Source: VAYN01 sp963702075 (GTDB lineage Bacteria; Actinomycetota; Thermoleophilia; Solirubrobacterales; 70-9). Taken from it: a stretch of 64,000 nt of DNA. The notes under the pieces are model-generated. The model was given only the letters and a program-made list of their open reading frames with translations, was not told the origin of the DNA and made no database searches. Each line of letters starts with the position of its first letter. The first letter of the stretch is position 1. Made by a program: the position numbers and the translations under genes. Below are positions 43,894 through 52,775 of the stretch, piece after piece. The DNA lies in the NCBI GenBank assembly GCA_963702075.1, contig OY969703.1:2294001-2358000 (forward strand). Reading direction: 5' to 3'.

Positions 43894-43905
43894 GTATAAC
43901 CTGTG

Positions 43906-44316
43906 TCAGCTACACCGAAAGGAAGTCGATTCGGCCATGATGACTTCGTTGATACCAGGTTGAAGATTTTCGGCATTGCCGCCTGGATTGAGGCAAGCAT
44001 ATGCTTCTAGGTTGAGATCGAATCCAGATGCCCTGTTCGAACAGCGATTCTTGGCAGAATGCTTCGTTCCTTCAAGTTTATGGCGCCCGATAGCACTGCA
44101 GTCGGTCTCTCCGCGGGTGCCGTGGAAGTGATTGTCCGTCCAGACGCAGACCTTCCCTTCGGGGCAGCTTTCTTCTAGAAAGGGCGACGCTTCCGCAGAC
44201 GGAGACGATTCTTGCGGACCTTCTTCGCCGATCGCAATGCCGGGTACCGCAATGGCAGCGCCCAGCATTAGGACGGCGATTAGTACGCCGAGAACCTTAG
44301 CCCTGATGTAAATCAT
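43906..44316 (-). CDS. Secreted peptidase-inhibitor family I36-like protein
   Basis: This 136-residue protein has a signal peptide (hydrophobic 8-28) and a Cys-containing beta/gamma-crystallin-like domain with CPEGKVCVWTDNHFHGTRGE, the pattern of I36 inhibitors from actinobacteria. Six cysteines suggest disulfides outside the cell. ATG 44316 follows AAGGAG. Codon use and base composition are less GC-biased than in the core genes, consistent with transfer. Confidence 0.78.
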   Translation of the reverse strand: MIYIRAKVLGVLIAVLMLGAAIAVPGIAIGEEGPQESSPSAEASPFLEESCPEGKVCVWTDNHFHGTRGETDCSAIGRHKLEGTKHSAKNRCSNRASGFDLNLEAYACLNPGGNAENLQPGINEVIMAESTSFRCS

Positions 44317-44940
44317 CGGTAATCTCCTTGCGGCGTTCCCGCGCCAACGGGTTCGCTTGGTTTATTTATGAATGATGTGCGTCGACGCTCCCCACACCTA
44401 GTCGATGACTAGATACCAGAATAAATTGATTAGATCAAGAGTTGTGGAGCAACCCTGGACGTTGGTTTGAGTCACCAGGCGTTTGCATAGATGCCTGTCG
44501 AGGCAGGAGATTGACCTTGATGATGCGGTAGCTCGATGACGGTACTCGGTCAAACCGCACAGTGGGTTCATTCGCTTCTATGACTTTTTGCAGCAATCGC
44601 CTTCGGAATGTCAACGTAGATTGCGTCGATTCGCCTCTACGCGATTTTTTCTCAGCTCAGGGTGTGGCAGTTGGCTTAAGTCCGTCTAGCAGAACCAAAT
44701 GTTTATTTCGGATGGGTGGCAAGCTCGTACGAAGTGAAAGCCAGGCCCCGAGGTCATCCTGTTGAGAAGGTTCGAACCCCACCTAGAGATTCGGTGATTA
44801 GATGCTTTTGGCCGCCTTGCCGCAGAGCACGTGCATGGAACGCCCTTCGGATCGGATAAAGGTCTGGCTTCCTAGGCCAACCCCTTGGTCTGGTTGGGTG
44901 TAGCTGTTCGGGTTGCCGGATAGCCCTCGACCTCCCTACT
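44317..44940. other. 624-base region without a recognisable gene
   Basis: This AT-richer stretch holds the promoter side of the I36 gene and small palindromes (GCGTCGACGC at 44379-44388; CTAGTC/GACTAG at 44398-44412). A GGTTCGAACC at 44769-44778 recalls a tRNA T-arm, but no tRNA can be folded around it. Only short spurious frames are present. It looks like the decayed edge of an accessory zone. Confidence 0.6.
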
Positions 44941-45573
44941 TTAGGGCCGCTGTACTTCGCCCATCTCCAACGCCTTCACCACCGCCGCAGTGCGGGTCGG
45001 GGCGCCGAGCTTTTCCATCGCGTTGCGGACGTGGGTGCGGACCGTCTCTGGCGAGAGGACTAGGCGCTTGGCGATCTGCTCGCCCGTCAAGCCCTCGGCG
45101 AGGTGGCCGAGGATCTCCGACTCGCGACTGCTCAGCGCCTTGGCCTCTTCGTCTCCCTTCCCGTTGTCACGGAAGTGCGGATCGAAGTAGCGGCCGCCTT
45201 GCCAGACCTCGCGTAGAGCATCGACCAGGACAGAGAAAGCGGCCGGCTTCGCTACCAGGCCCCGCGCCCCGGCGCGGTAGGCGACCTCCAGCAGGCCGGG
45301 GTCGTTTCGGCCCGTATAGATGACGCATTTGGACCCGACGCCGTTGCTGCTGATCCGCCGCACCAGTTCGGTGCCGCGCTCGTCGGGCAGGTCGACCCCC
45401 ACCACCGCCAGATCGGGGCGCTGCTCGCGGATCACCTCCTCCCCGCGCGCAGCCGTCGTCGCGCAGCCGAGAACGGTGAAGCCGCGCTGCTCCAAGAGCA
45501 CCGCCAGGCCGTCCCGCAGGGCCTCGTGTTGCTCGACCAAGACCAGCGACGGACTCCCGCTCGCCTCCTCCAT
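44941..45573 (-). CDS. LuxR/NarL-type response regulator with degenerate receiver
   Basis: This 210-residue protein pairs an N-terminal receiver with a C-terminal LuxR helix-turn-helix (LSSRESEILGHLAEGLTGEQIAKRLVLSPETVRTHV). The receiver lacks the phosphoacceptor: the site that is Asp in NarL reads Gly59 (PDLAVVGVDLP), and the acidic pair is E14-Q15. The conserved Lys is kept in VAKPAAF. Activity is therefore probably phosphorylation-independent. No histidine kinase is adjacent. Confidence 0.88.
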   Translation of the reverse strand: MEEASGSPSLVLVEQHEALRDGLAVLLEQRGFTVLGCATTAARGEEVIREQRPDLAVVGVDLPDERGTELVRRISSNGVGSKCVIYTGRNDPGLLEVAYRAGARGLVAKPAAFSVLVDALREVWQGGRYFDPHFRDNGKGDEEAKALSSRESEILGHLAEGLTGEQIAKRLVLSPETVRTHVRNAMEKLGAPTRTAAVVKALEMGEVQRP

Positions 45574-45650
45574 AGCTCCCTCCTCGCGCCGCTTGAATGC
45601 GAACGGTCAGATACCCGCGACTGGACAGAGCAAACCCCAATGTCTAACGG

Positions 45651-46838
45651 CTAACGGAAGGCCTGAATGCCCGTAACCGCCCCGCCGATCACCAGCGCGT
45701 GAACGTCGGCGGTCCCCTCGTAGGTGACCACGGACTCGAGGTTGTTCATGTGGCGGATCACCGGATACTCGAGCGTGACCCCGTTGGCGCCGAGGACCTG
45801 GCGCGCCGTCCGCGCGACCTCCAGCGCCCCGTTGACGTTGCCGAGCTTGCCGAGGCTGACGTGCTCGGGCCGCAGCGTGCCGTTGTCCTTCATCCGCCCC
45901 AGGTGCATCGCCAGCAGGGTCGCCCGGTTCACCTCCAGGACCATCTCCGCCAGCTTCTGCTGCTGGATCTGGAAGGAGGCAATCGGGCGGTCGAACTGGG
46001 TCCGCTCGAGCGCGTACTCGAGCGCCGCTTCGTAGCAAGCACGCGCCGCCCCGGCCGCCCCCCAGACGATCCCGTAGCGCGCCTCGTTGAGGCAGGAGAG
46101 CGGCCCTTTCAGCGAGCTCACCTCCGGCAGCACCGCGTCGGCCGGCAGCCGCACGTCGTCGAGCAGCAGCTCCGAGGTGATCGAGGCCCGCAGCGAAAGC
46201 TTCTTGTGGATGTTCTGGGTGGTGAAGCCCTTGGTCCCTTTCGGAACGAGGAAGCCGCGCGCGCCTTCATCGGTGTGTGCCCAAACCACCGCGACCTCGG
46301 AGGCCGAGCCGTTGGTGATCCACATCTTCTGCCCGTGCAGGATCCAGTCGGAGCCGTCGCGCCGCGCCCGCGTCCGCATCGAGCCGGGGTCCGAGCCGGC
46401 GTCGGGCTCGGTCAGGCCGAAGCAGCCGAGCGTCTCCCCTGCGGCCATCCGCGGCAGCCACGCTTGTTTCTGCTCCTCTGAGCCCCAGCGCCAAATCGCG
46501 TACATCGCCAGCGAGCCCTGGACCGAGACGAGGCTGCGGATGCCGCTGTCCCCCGCCTCCAGCTCCATGCAGGCGAGGCCGTAAGCGGTGGCCGAGGCAC
46601 CGGCACAGCCGTAGCCCTCCAGGTGCATGCCAAGCACCCCGAGCTTGCCCAGTTCCGGCGCCAGCTCGCCGACCGGCACGCTCGCCTCCTCGAACCAATC
46701 GCCCACGTTCGGAACGACCTTGTCGCGCACCCAGGCGCGGACGGTGTCGCGGATGTCGCGCTCCTCGTCGGAGAGCAGGGCGTCGAGGGCGAGGTAGTCG
46801 GCGGGGCGGATCGGCGGCGCGGCGGTGGTCGATGACAT
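45651..46838 (-). CDS. gcdH: Glutaryl-CoA dehydrogenase-like acyl-CoA dehydrogenase
   Basis: This 395-residue FAD enzyme should oxidise and decarboxylate glutaryl-CoA to crotonyl-CoA in lysine/tryptophan catabolism. It has the glutaryl-type substrate region IRSLVSVQGSLAMYAI, the FAD motif CFGLTEPDAGSDPGSM, and the catalytic Glu in VVTYEGTADVHAL. The divergent neighbour is a CoA-transferase, which could activate glutarate. Symbol by similarity of motifs only. Confidence 0.88.
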   Translation of the reverse strand: MSSTTAAPPIRPADYLALDALLSDEERDIRDTVRAWVRDKVVPNVGDWFEEASVPVGELAPELGKLGVLGMHLEGYGCAGASATAYGLACMELEAGDSGIRSLVSVQGSLAMYAIWRWGSEEQKQAWLPRMAAGETLGCFGLTEPDAGSDPGSMRTRARRDGSDWILHGQKMWITNGSASEVAVVWAHTDEGARGFLVPKGTKGFTTQNIHKKLSLRASITSELLLDDVRLPADAVLPEVSSLKGPLSCLNEARYGIVWGAAGAARACYEAALEYALERTQFDRPIASFQIQQQKLAEMVLEVNRATLLAMHLGRMKDNGTLRPEHVSLGKLGNVNGALEVARTARQVLGANGVTLEYPVIRHMNNLESVVTYEGTADVHALVIGGAVTGIQAFR

Positions 46839-46884
46839 CGGTGCGTCCTTGGCGTCGGGTGCGGGGTCCTAGGATCGTGACCTA

Positions 46885-48000
46885 ATGGAGAGCTCGGCGC
46901 TGGGACGACTGCGCATCCTCGACTTCTCGCGGGTCCTCGCCGGGCCGCTGGCGACGATGACGCTGGCCGACCTCGGTGCCGAGGTGACCAAGGTCGAGCG
47001 CCCGGGCAGCGGCGACGACACTCGCTCCTGGGGACCGCCCCACGACGCCGAGGGAGAGGCGACCTACTTCCAGGCGGTCAACCGCAACAAGCGCAGCGTC
47101 GCACTCGACCTCAGCGACCCCGGCGATCTGGCGGAGGCGCGACGGCTCGCGCTCGCCGCCGATGTCCTCGTCGAGAACTTCCGCCCCGGGGTGATGACCA
47201 AGCTCGGGCTCGACTACGACGGCCTCGCGGCCCACAGCCCCGGTCTTGTCTACTGCTCGATCACCGGCTTCGGCGGCTCCGGCGAGGGCGCCGAGCTGCC
47301 GGGATACGACCTCCTGGTGCAGGCACTCGGCGGCCTGATGAGCATCACCGGCGAGGCCGAGGGCGAGCCGCTGAAGGTCGGCGTAGCTCTGGTCGACGTG
47401 ATCGCCGGCCTCTATGCGGCGGTCGGCATCCTCGCCGCGCTCGAGCACCGGCGCGAGAGCGGCGAGGGACAGTTGGTCGAGGTCGACCTCCTCTCCGCGC
47501 TGCTCGCCGGCCTCGTCAACCAGGGCTCCGCCTACACCGTCGCCGGCGTCACCCCGGGCCGAATGGGCAACCGCCATCCCAGCATCGCCCCCTATGAACT
47601 GCTGCGCTGCGGCGAGGGCGAGCTGGTCCTCGCGGTCGGCAACGACCGCCAGTTCGGCGAGCTCTGCGAGGCGCTCGGCGAGCCGGGGCTGGCCGGGGAC
47701 GAGCGCTTCGCCACCAACCCCGCCCGGGTCGCCAACCGCGAAGCGCTGAAGCCGCTGCTCGAGCGTGCCCTCGCCGCCCGTCCCGCCGCCGATTGGGTGG
47801 AGCTGCTGACCGCCCGCCGCGTCCCCGCCGGGGTCGTCAACGACGTCGCCGCCGCCTTCGAGTTCGCCGCGCGGATCGGCCTCGACCCGACCGTCGAGAT
47901 CCCGCGCGATGACGGCCCGCCGGTCCGCCTCCCGCGCAACCCGATCAGGCTCTCGAAGACTCCCGCCAGCTATCGCCTGCCACCGCCGCGGCTACCCTGA
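46885..48000 (+). CDS. CaiB/BaiF type III CoA-transferase
   Basis: This 371-residue enzyme transfers CoA between carboxylic acids. The N-terminus RILDFSRVLAGPLATMTLADLGAEVTKVE and YCSITGFGGSG are typical, and the catalytic Asp is in PGYDLLVQALGG. It is divergent from gcdH by 46 bases, so a glutarate or dicarboxylate CoA-transferase role is plausible (inference). A TAGGAT box lies 9 bases before the ATG. Confidence 0.9.
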   Translation: MESSALGRLRILDFSRVLAGPLATMTLADLGAEVTKVERPGSGDDTRSWGPPHDAEGEATYFQAVNRNKRSVALDLSDPGDLAEARRLALAADVLVENFRPGVMTKLGLDYDGLAAHSPGLVYCSITGFGGSGEGAELPGYDLLVQALGGLMSITGEAEGEPLKVGVALVDVIAGLYAAVGILAALEHRRESGEGQLVEVDLLSALLAGLVNQGSAYTVAGVTPGRMGNRHPSIAPYELLRCGEGELVLAVGNDRQFGELCEALGEPGLAGDERFATNPARVANREALKPLLERALAARPAADWVELLTARRVPAGVVNDVAAAFEFAARIGLDPTVEIPRDDGPPVRLPRNPIRLSKTPASYRLPPPRLP

Positions 48001-48005
48001 CGCCG

Positions 48006-48950
48006 GTGCGGGTTCTCGTCGTCACCAACTTCATGCCCGACGCCGCCGCCCCGCAGCGCGGGCGCTGGGTCCGCGACCAGGTCGACGAGGTGCGGCAGCG
48101 AGGGATCGAGGTCGACCTCTTCGAGTTCGCCCGCGGCCGCGACGAGTACCTGCCGGCGGCGCGCAGGCTGCGCTCGCTGCTGCGGCGCGAGCGCTTCGAC
48201 CTCGTCCACGCCCACTACGGACTGGCGGGGTGGGTGGCGAAGCTGGCCGGCGCGCGGCCGCTGGTCGTCACCTTCCACGGCACCGATGTCCGCCACCACC
48301 TCGTCGGCCACCTATCGCGGCGGCTGGTCTGGCGGATCGACCTCGTCGCGGGGGTCTCGCGGGCGCTGTTCGAGGCCGAGGACGGGCGGCCCGGGCTTCC
48401 CGCCGTCCCCGGCTCCGCCGTCCTCCCCTGCGGGCCGGACCTGGAGCGCTTCGGGCCGCAACCGCGGGCTGAAGCACGGCAGACGCTCGGCCTCGACCCC
48501 GACGGCCGCTTCCTCTTCTTCCCCGCCAACCCGGCCCGGCCGGAGAAGCGCCACGACCGCGCCGCCAAGCTCGCCGCCGCCTGCGGAGCCGACCTCCTCA
48601 CCGGCGGCTCGATCGACCCAGACGAAATGCCGCTCTGGATCAATGCCGCCAACGCCGTCCTCGTCACCTCCGACTACGAGGGCTTCGGGATGGCGGCGAT
48701 AGAGGCCCTCGCCTGCGAGGTCCCGGTCCTCTCGACGCCGGTCGGGATCGCTCCTTACGCCCTCGGCGGTATCGACGGCTGCCTCAGCGCGGACTTCGTT
48801 GTCGCTGCCTGGGAGGCGGTGGCGCGCCGTCACCTCGAGGCCGCCGATCCGCGGGTGCACGGCGCCGCACGAGCGGCGGCCCTCTCGGCGGCGGCGATGG
48901 CGGAGCGGGTGATCGAGGCCTACCGCGCAGTGCTGGCGGAGCAGAGATAG
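48006..48950 (+). CDS. GT4-type glycosyltransferase
   Basis: This 314-residue GT-B enzyme has the N-terminal VLVVTNFMPDAAAPQRGRWV, VHAHYGLAGWVAKL and VTFHGTDVR segments, and the C-terminal donor-binding motif DYEGFGMAAIEALACEVPVLST. Its product is unknown; cell-surface polysaccharide or glycolipid is typical. It starts at GTG 5 bases after the CoA-transferase, with a TACCCT box 7 bases upstream. Confidence 0.9.
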   Translation: MRVLVVTNFMPDAAAPQRGRWVRDQVDEVRQRGIEVDLFEFARGRDEYLPAARRLRSLLRRERFDLVHAHYGLAGWVAKLAGARPLVVTFHGTDVRHHLVGHLSRRLVWRIDLVAGVSRALFEAEDGRPGLPAVPGSAVLPCGPDLERFGPQPRAEARQTLGLDPDGRFLFFPANPARPEKRHDRAAKLAAACGADLLTGGSIDPDEMPLWINAANAVLVTSDYEGFGMAAIEALACEVPVLSTPVGIAPYALGGIDGCLSADFVVAAWEAVARRHLEAADPRVHGAARAAALSAAAMAERVIEAYRAVLAEQR

Positions 48951-48962
48951 ATTGAGGTCCGG

Positions 48963-49334
48963 ATGAGCGCTGAGACCGGTCCTGCCGACAACACCCTCGA
49001 GAGCCAGATCCGCGAGGCGGAGCACCGGCTGGAGGAGGCGGCGACGCTGGCCGCCGAGGCCGAACGCCGCGCCGAAGAGGAGATCCAGGCGCTCGAAGCC
49101 GACCTCGAGCGCGAGCGCTCCGCGAAGGAGGAGGCGCTTGCCGCCGCCGAGCAGCGGCTGGGCGAGATCGAGTCGCAGGTCGAGGCGGCGGAGCAGCGGG
49201 TCGAGGCCGCCGAGAGCCGCGCCGCCACCGTCGAGGCCACGGTCGCCGACGAGCTGGCGCGGGCGCGCGAGAGCGCGGCGCAGTGGCTGCAGGAGCAGCT
49301 CGACGGGCTGCAGCGAGAGGCCGAGGGGCGATAA
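48963..49334 (+). CDS. Coiled-coil hypothetical protein
   Basis: This 123-residue protein is almost entirely alpha-helical and coiled-coil, rich in Glu, Ala and Arg heptads from about residue 12 to the end, with no membrane segment or signal. ATG 48963 follows GAGG. It lies between the glycosyltransferase and nadB, which it overlaps. No function can be assigned. Confidence 0.7.
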   Translation: MSAETGPADNTLESQIREAEHRLEEAATLAAEAERRAEEEIQALEADLERERSAKEEALAAAEQRLGEIESQVEAAEQRVEAAESRAATVEATVADELARARESAAQWLQEQLDGLQREAEGR

Positions 49335-50788
49335 CGGCATCGACCGGGGCAACGGCTGAGTTCGACGTCGCCGTCGTCGGCGGCGGCGCCGCCGGCCTCT
49401 GGAGCGCGCTGCGGGCGGCCGAGCTCGGCGCCCGAGTCTGCCTCGTCTCCCGTACGCCGCTGCGCGAGAGCGCCAGCTTCTGGGCCCAGGGCGGCCTCGC
49501 GGCCGCGCTCGAGCCCCACGACTCGCCCGACCTCCACGCCGCCGACACGATCGCCGCCGGCCGCGGCCTCTGCCGCACCCCGGCGGTGCGGGCGCTGGTC
49601 GAGGAGGCGCCCGCCGTCGTCCGCGACCTGATCGCCCGCGGCGTCGTCTTCGACGTCGACCACGAGGGCCGGCTGGCGCTCGGGCTCGAGGGCGGCCACA
49701 CCCACCGCCGCATCGTCCATGCCGGCGGCAGCCAGACCGGCCACGAGATCACCTCGAAGCTGGCGGCGATGGTGGCGACGCAGGAGCGGATCGAGGTGAT
49801 GGAGCGGACCTCGGCGCTGGCGCTCTGGAGCGACGGCAAGCGCTGCCACGGCGTGGTCACGAGCGAGGGCCCGGTCGGCGCGCCGGCGACGATCCTCGCC
49901 ACCGGCGGCGCGGCGGCGCTGTGGCGGCGGACGACCAACCCGCGCGGGGCGATCGGCGCCGGCCCCGTCCTCGCATCGCTGGCCGGCGCCGATCTCGCCG
50001 ACCTCGAGTTCTGCCAGTTCCACCCGACCGCCCTGGCGATTCCGGGCACCCCCCACGACGGCGTCCTGATCACCGAGGCGATCCGCGGCGAGGGGGCGAA
50101 GCTGCTCGGCGCCGACGGCGAGCGCTTCACCGACGAGCTCGCCCCGCGTGACGCGGTGACGGCGGCGATCCTGGAGAAGATGCGGGTCGACGGCAATACC
50201 TCGGTCGACCTCGACCTGCGCGAGATCGACCCGGCCCGCTTCCCCAACGTCTTCGCCTCGCTCGCCAAAGCCGGGCTCGACCCGCGCACAGAGCCGGTGC
50301 CGGTCGCCCCCGCCGCCCACTACACGATGGGCGGGACCGCGGTCGACATCGACGGCCGCTCCTCCCTGCCCGGCCTCTTTGCCGTCGGCGAGTGCTCCTG
50401 CACGGGGCTGCACGGCGCCAACCGGCTCGCCTCGAACTCGCTCAGCGAGTGCTTCGTCTTCGGCGGCCGCGCCGCGGCGGCGGCACTGGGCGAGGAAGCG
50501 GCGCCCTCGCGACCCGAGCCGCCCGACTGGCGCTTCGACCCGCCCAGCGACGAGACCCGCGACGCGGTCTGGCGCTACGCCGGCCCGATGCGCAACCCCG
50601 ACGACCTCGCCCGGCTGATCTCCAACCCCTACCCGCTGGCGCGAGCGATCGGCGCCAGCGCCCTGCGGCGCCGCGAGTCGCGCGGCGGCCACCTGCGCCG
50701 CGACTGCCCGGGCATCAACCCGCGCCTCGACGGCATCCACGTCGTCGTCGCTCCGGACGGGAGCGTCCGCGAAGAGGAGTGGCACTAG
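49283..50788 (+). CDS. nadB: L-aspartate oxidase
   Basis: NadB oxidises aspartate to iminoaspartate for NAD synthesis. It shows the FAD site VAVVGGGAAGLW (GGGAAG about 33-38), SFWAQGGLAAAL, the catalytic loop GGHTHRRIVHAGG, and the C-terminal GLFAVGECSCTGLHGANRLASNSL. The start is uncertain: GTG 49283 overlaps the preceding gene by 52 bases, while the natural place, at the preceding stop, reads ATAA (49331-49334). nadA and nadC are not in this window. Confidence 0.93.
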   Translation: MAAGAARRAAARGRGAITASTGATAEFDVAVVGGGAAGLWSALRAAELGARVCLVSRTPLRESASFWAQGGLAAALEPHDSPDLHAADTIAAGRGLCRTPAVRALVEEAPAVVRDLIARGVVFDVDHEGRLALGLEGGHTHRRIVHAGGSQTGHEITSKLAAMVATQERIEVMERTSALALWSDGKRCHGVVTSEGPVGAPATILATGGAAALWRRTTNPRGAIGAGPVLASLAGADLADLEFCQFHPTALAIPGTPHDGVLITEAIRGEGAKLLGADGERFTDELAPRDAVTAAILEKMRVDGNTSVDLDLREIDPARFPNVFASLAKAGLDPRTEPVPVAPAAHYTMGGTAVDIDGRSSLPGLFAVGECSCTGLHGANRLASNSLSECFVFGGRAAAAALGEEAAPSRPEPPDWRFDPPSDETRDAVWRYAGPMRNPDDLARLISNPYPLARAIGASALRRRESRGGHLRRDCPGINPRLDGIHVVVAPDGSVREEEWH

Positions 50789-50792
50789 ATCC

Positions 50793-52775
50793 ATGCTGCT
50801 GGGGGTCGACGTCGGCGGGACTTTCACCGACGCGGTCCTGCTCGACGGCGACGCCATCCACACCGCCAAGGTGCCGACGACGCCGCGGGAGGAGTCGACC
50901 GGGGTGATGCGCGCGGTCGAGGCGGTGCTGCGCCAGGCCGGTGCCGAGCCGAGCGACGTCGAGGTCTTCGCCCACGGGATGACCGTCGCCACCAACGCGC
51001 TGCTGGAGGAACGCGGGGCGCGGACGGCGCTCGTCGCCACCCGCGGCTTCGCCGACCTGCTCGAAATCGGCCGCCAGGACCGTCCCCACCTCTACCGGCT
51101 CTGCGCGCCGAAGCCGGCGCCGCTGGTCGAGGACGAGCTGCACTTCGAGGCGGCGGAGCGGGTCGGACCGGAAGGCATCGTCGAGCCGCTCGCCGAGGAG
51201 GAGCCGCAGCGCCTGGCGGCGGCGATCGCCGAGTCCGGGGCCGAGGCGGTGGCGATCTGCCTCCTCTTCTCTTATCTGGACCCGACCCACGAGCGGCGGA
51301 TCGCCGCCGAGCTGCGTGAGCGCCTGCCCCACGTCCACGTCTCCGTCTCGCATGAGGTCCTGCCCCGCTTCCGCGAGTACGAGCGCTGCTCGACGACGGT
51401 GATCGACGCCTACCTCAGCCCGCTCCTCGGTCGCTACCTCGGCCGCCTCAGCGAGGCCGCGAGCGAAGCGGGGCTGCCGCAGCCGCTGGTGATGCGCTCC
51501 TCCGGCGGCGTCGCCCCAGCGGAGGAGGTAGCCCGTGCCGGCGCCTCGAGCGTCCTCTCCGGCCCCGCCGGGGGCGCGGTCGGCGCCAGCCTGCTGGCGC
51601 AGCTGAGTGGCGGCGGCGACGCGCTCGGCTTCGATATGGGCGGCACCTCCTGCGACGTCTGCGTGGTCGAGAACGGCGAGGTCCGCCGCACCGACTCGCG
51701 CGAGATCGACGGCCGGCCGATCCAGCTGCCGATGGTCGACGTCCACACCGTCGGCGCCGGCGGCGGCTCGATCGGCTGGCGCGACTCCGGCGGCGCATTG
51801 CGGGTCGGCCCTCGCTCGGCCGGCGCCGACCCCGGTCCCGCCTGTTACGGCCGCGGCGGCACCGAGCCGACGGTCACCGACGCCAACCTCCTGCTCGGCC
51901 ACCTCGCCGGCGACTCGGAGCTGGCGGGCGGCGTCGCCCTCGACGCCGAGGCGGCAAAGCGGGCCGTGGCGAAGCTCGGCAGCTCCCTCGGCCTCGACCC
52001 GCTGGAGACCGCGGCCGGGATCGTCCGCGTCGCCAACCAGGAGATGGTGCGGGCGCTGCGGGTGGTGACGGTCGAGCGCGGGGTCGACCCGCGCGGCTTC
52101 GCACTGCTCCCGTTCGGCGGTGCCGGGCCGATGCATGCCGCCGCGATCGCGGCCGAGCTGGGGATCGAGACGATCCTCTGCCCCCGTGCCGGCGGCGTCC
52201 TCTCCGCCCTCGGCCTCTGCGCCTCGGAGCGCCGGCGCGACACGGCGCGAACGGTGATGCTGAGCGGCGGCGAGCTGACCGCGGAGCGGATCGCATCGGA
52301 AGTGCAGGCTATGGTCGAGGAGACCGGCGCCGGTATGGACGAGGCAGCCGAGACCCGAGCCGTCTACCAGCTCCGTTACGCGGGGCAGGCGTTCGAGCTG
52401 GCGGTGCCGGGACCGGTCGATCCCGACCCCGCCGAGCTGATCGAGGGCTTCGAGCGCGCCCACGAGGAGCGCTACGGCCACCGCGACCCCGAAGGCGCGG
52501 TCGTCCTCGTCGACATCGACCTGGCCCTGGTGGTGCCGGGGCCCACGCCGCGACCTGCGGCGGCGAGGGAAGGCAGGCTCGAGCGCAGCTCCCGTCCCAT
52601 CCGCTTCGACGGCAACTGGGTCGAGACCCCCGTCCTCCGCGGCGAGCCCGCCGCCGGCAGCGAAACCGAGGGCCCGGCTGTCTTCGAGCTGCCCGAGGCG
52701 ACCTTCGTCGTGCCGCCCGGCTGGACCACGACCGTCGACCGACACGGCACGATCGAGGCCCAATGGACCCGATAG
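50793..52775 (+). CDS. hyuA: Hydantoinase/oxoprolinase subunit A
   Basis: This 660-residue ASKHA-fold subunit uses ATP to open hydantoin, oxoproline or acetone-type substrates together with subunit B. The phosphate loops are GVDVGGTFTDAVLL at the N-terminus and GFDMGGTSCDVCVVE near 280, and FAHGMTVATNALLEERGA is typical. It starts 4 bases after nadB and overlaps subunit B. The substrate cannot be read. Confidence 0.9.
   Translation: MLLGVDVGGTFTDAVLLDGDAIHTAKVPTTPREESTGVMRAVEAVLRQAGAEPSDVEVFAHGMTVATNALLEERGARTALVATRGFADLLEIGRQDRPHLYRLCAPKPAPLVEDELHFEAAERVGPEGIVEPLAEEEPQRLAAAIAESGAEAVAICLLFSYLDPTHERRIAAELRERLPHVHVSVSHEVLPRFREYERCSTTVIDAYLSPLLGRYLGRLSEAASEAGLPQPLVMRSSGGVAPAEEVARAGASSVLSGPAGGAVGASLLAQLSGGGDALGFDMGGTSCDVCVVENGEVRRTDSREIDGRPIQLPMVDVHTVGAGGGSIGWRDSGGALRVGPRSAGADPGPACYGRGGTEPTVTDANLLLGHLAGDSELAGGVALDAEAAKRAVAKLGSSLGLDPLETAAGIVRVANQEMVRALRVVTVERGVDPRGFALLPFGGAGPMHAAAIAAELGIETILCPRAGGVLSALGLCASERRRDTARTVMLSGGELTAERIASEVQAMVEETGAGMDEAAETRAVYQLRYAGQAFELAVPGPVDPDPAELIEGFERAHEERYGHRDPEGAVVLVDIDLALVVPGPTPRPAAAREGRLERSSRPIRFDGNWVETPVLRGEPAAGSETEGPAVFELPEATFVVPPGWTTTVDRHGTIEAQWTR

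Noticed and set aside
44562..44765. 67-codon plus-strand frame in the gene-free stretch
   Set aside because: Poor codon pattern and no recognisable domain.
44765..44790. tRNA-like GGTTCGAACC sequence
   Set aside because: The stem does not extend beyond two pairs on either side, and no acceptor or anticodon arm can be found.
48920..51040. 706-codon frame on the minus strand opposite nadB and hyuA
   Set aside because: Antisense shadow of well-supported genes, caused by high GC at third positions; low-complexity translation.
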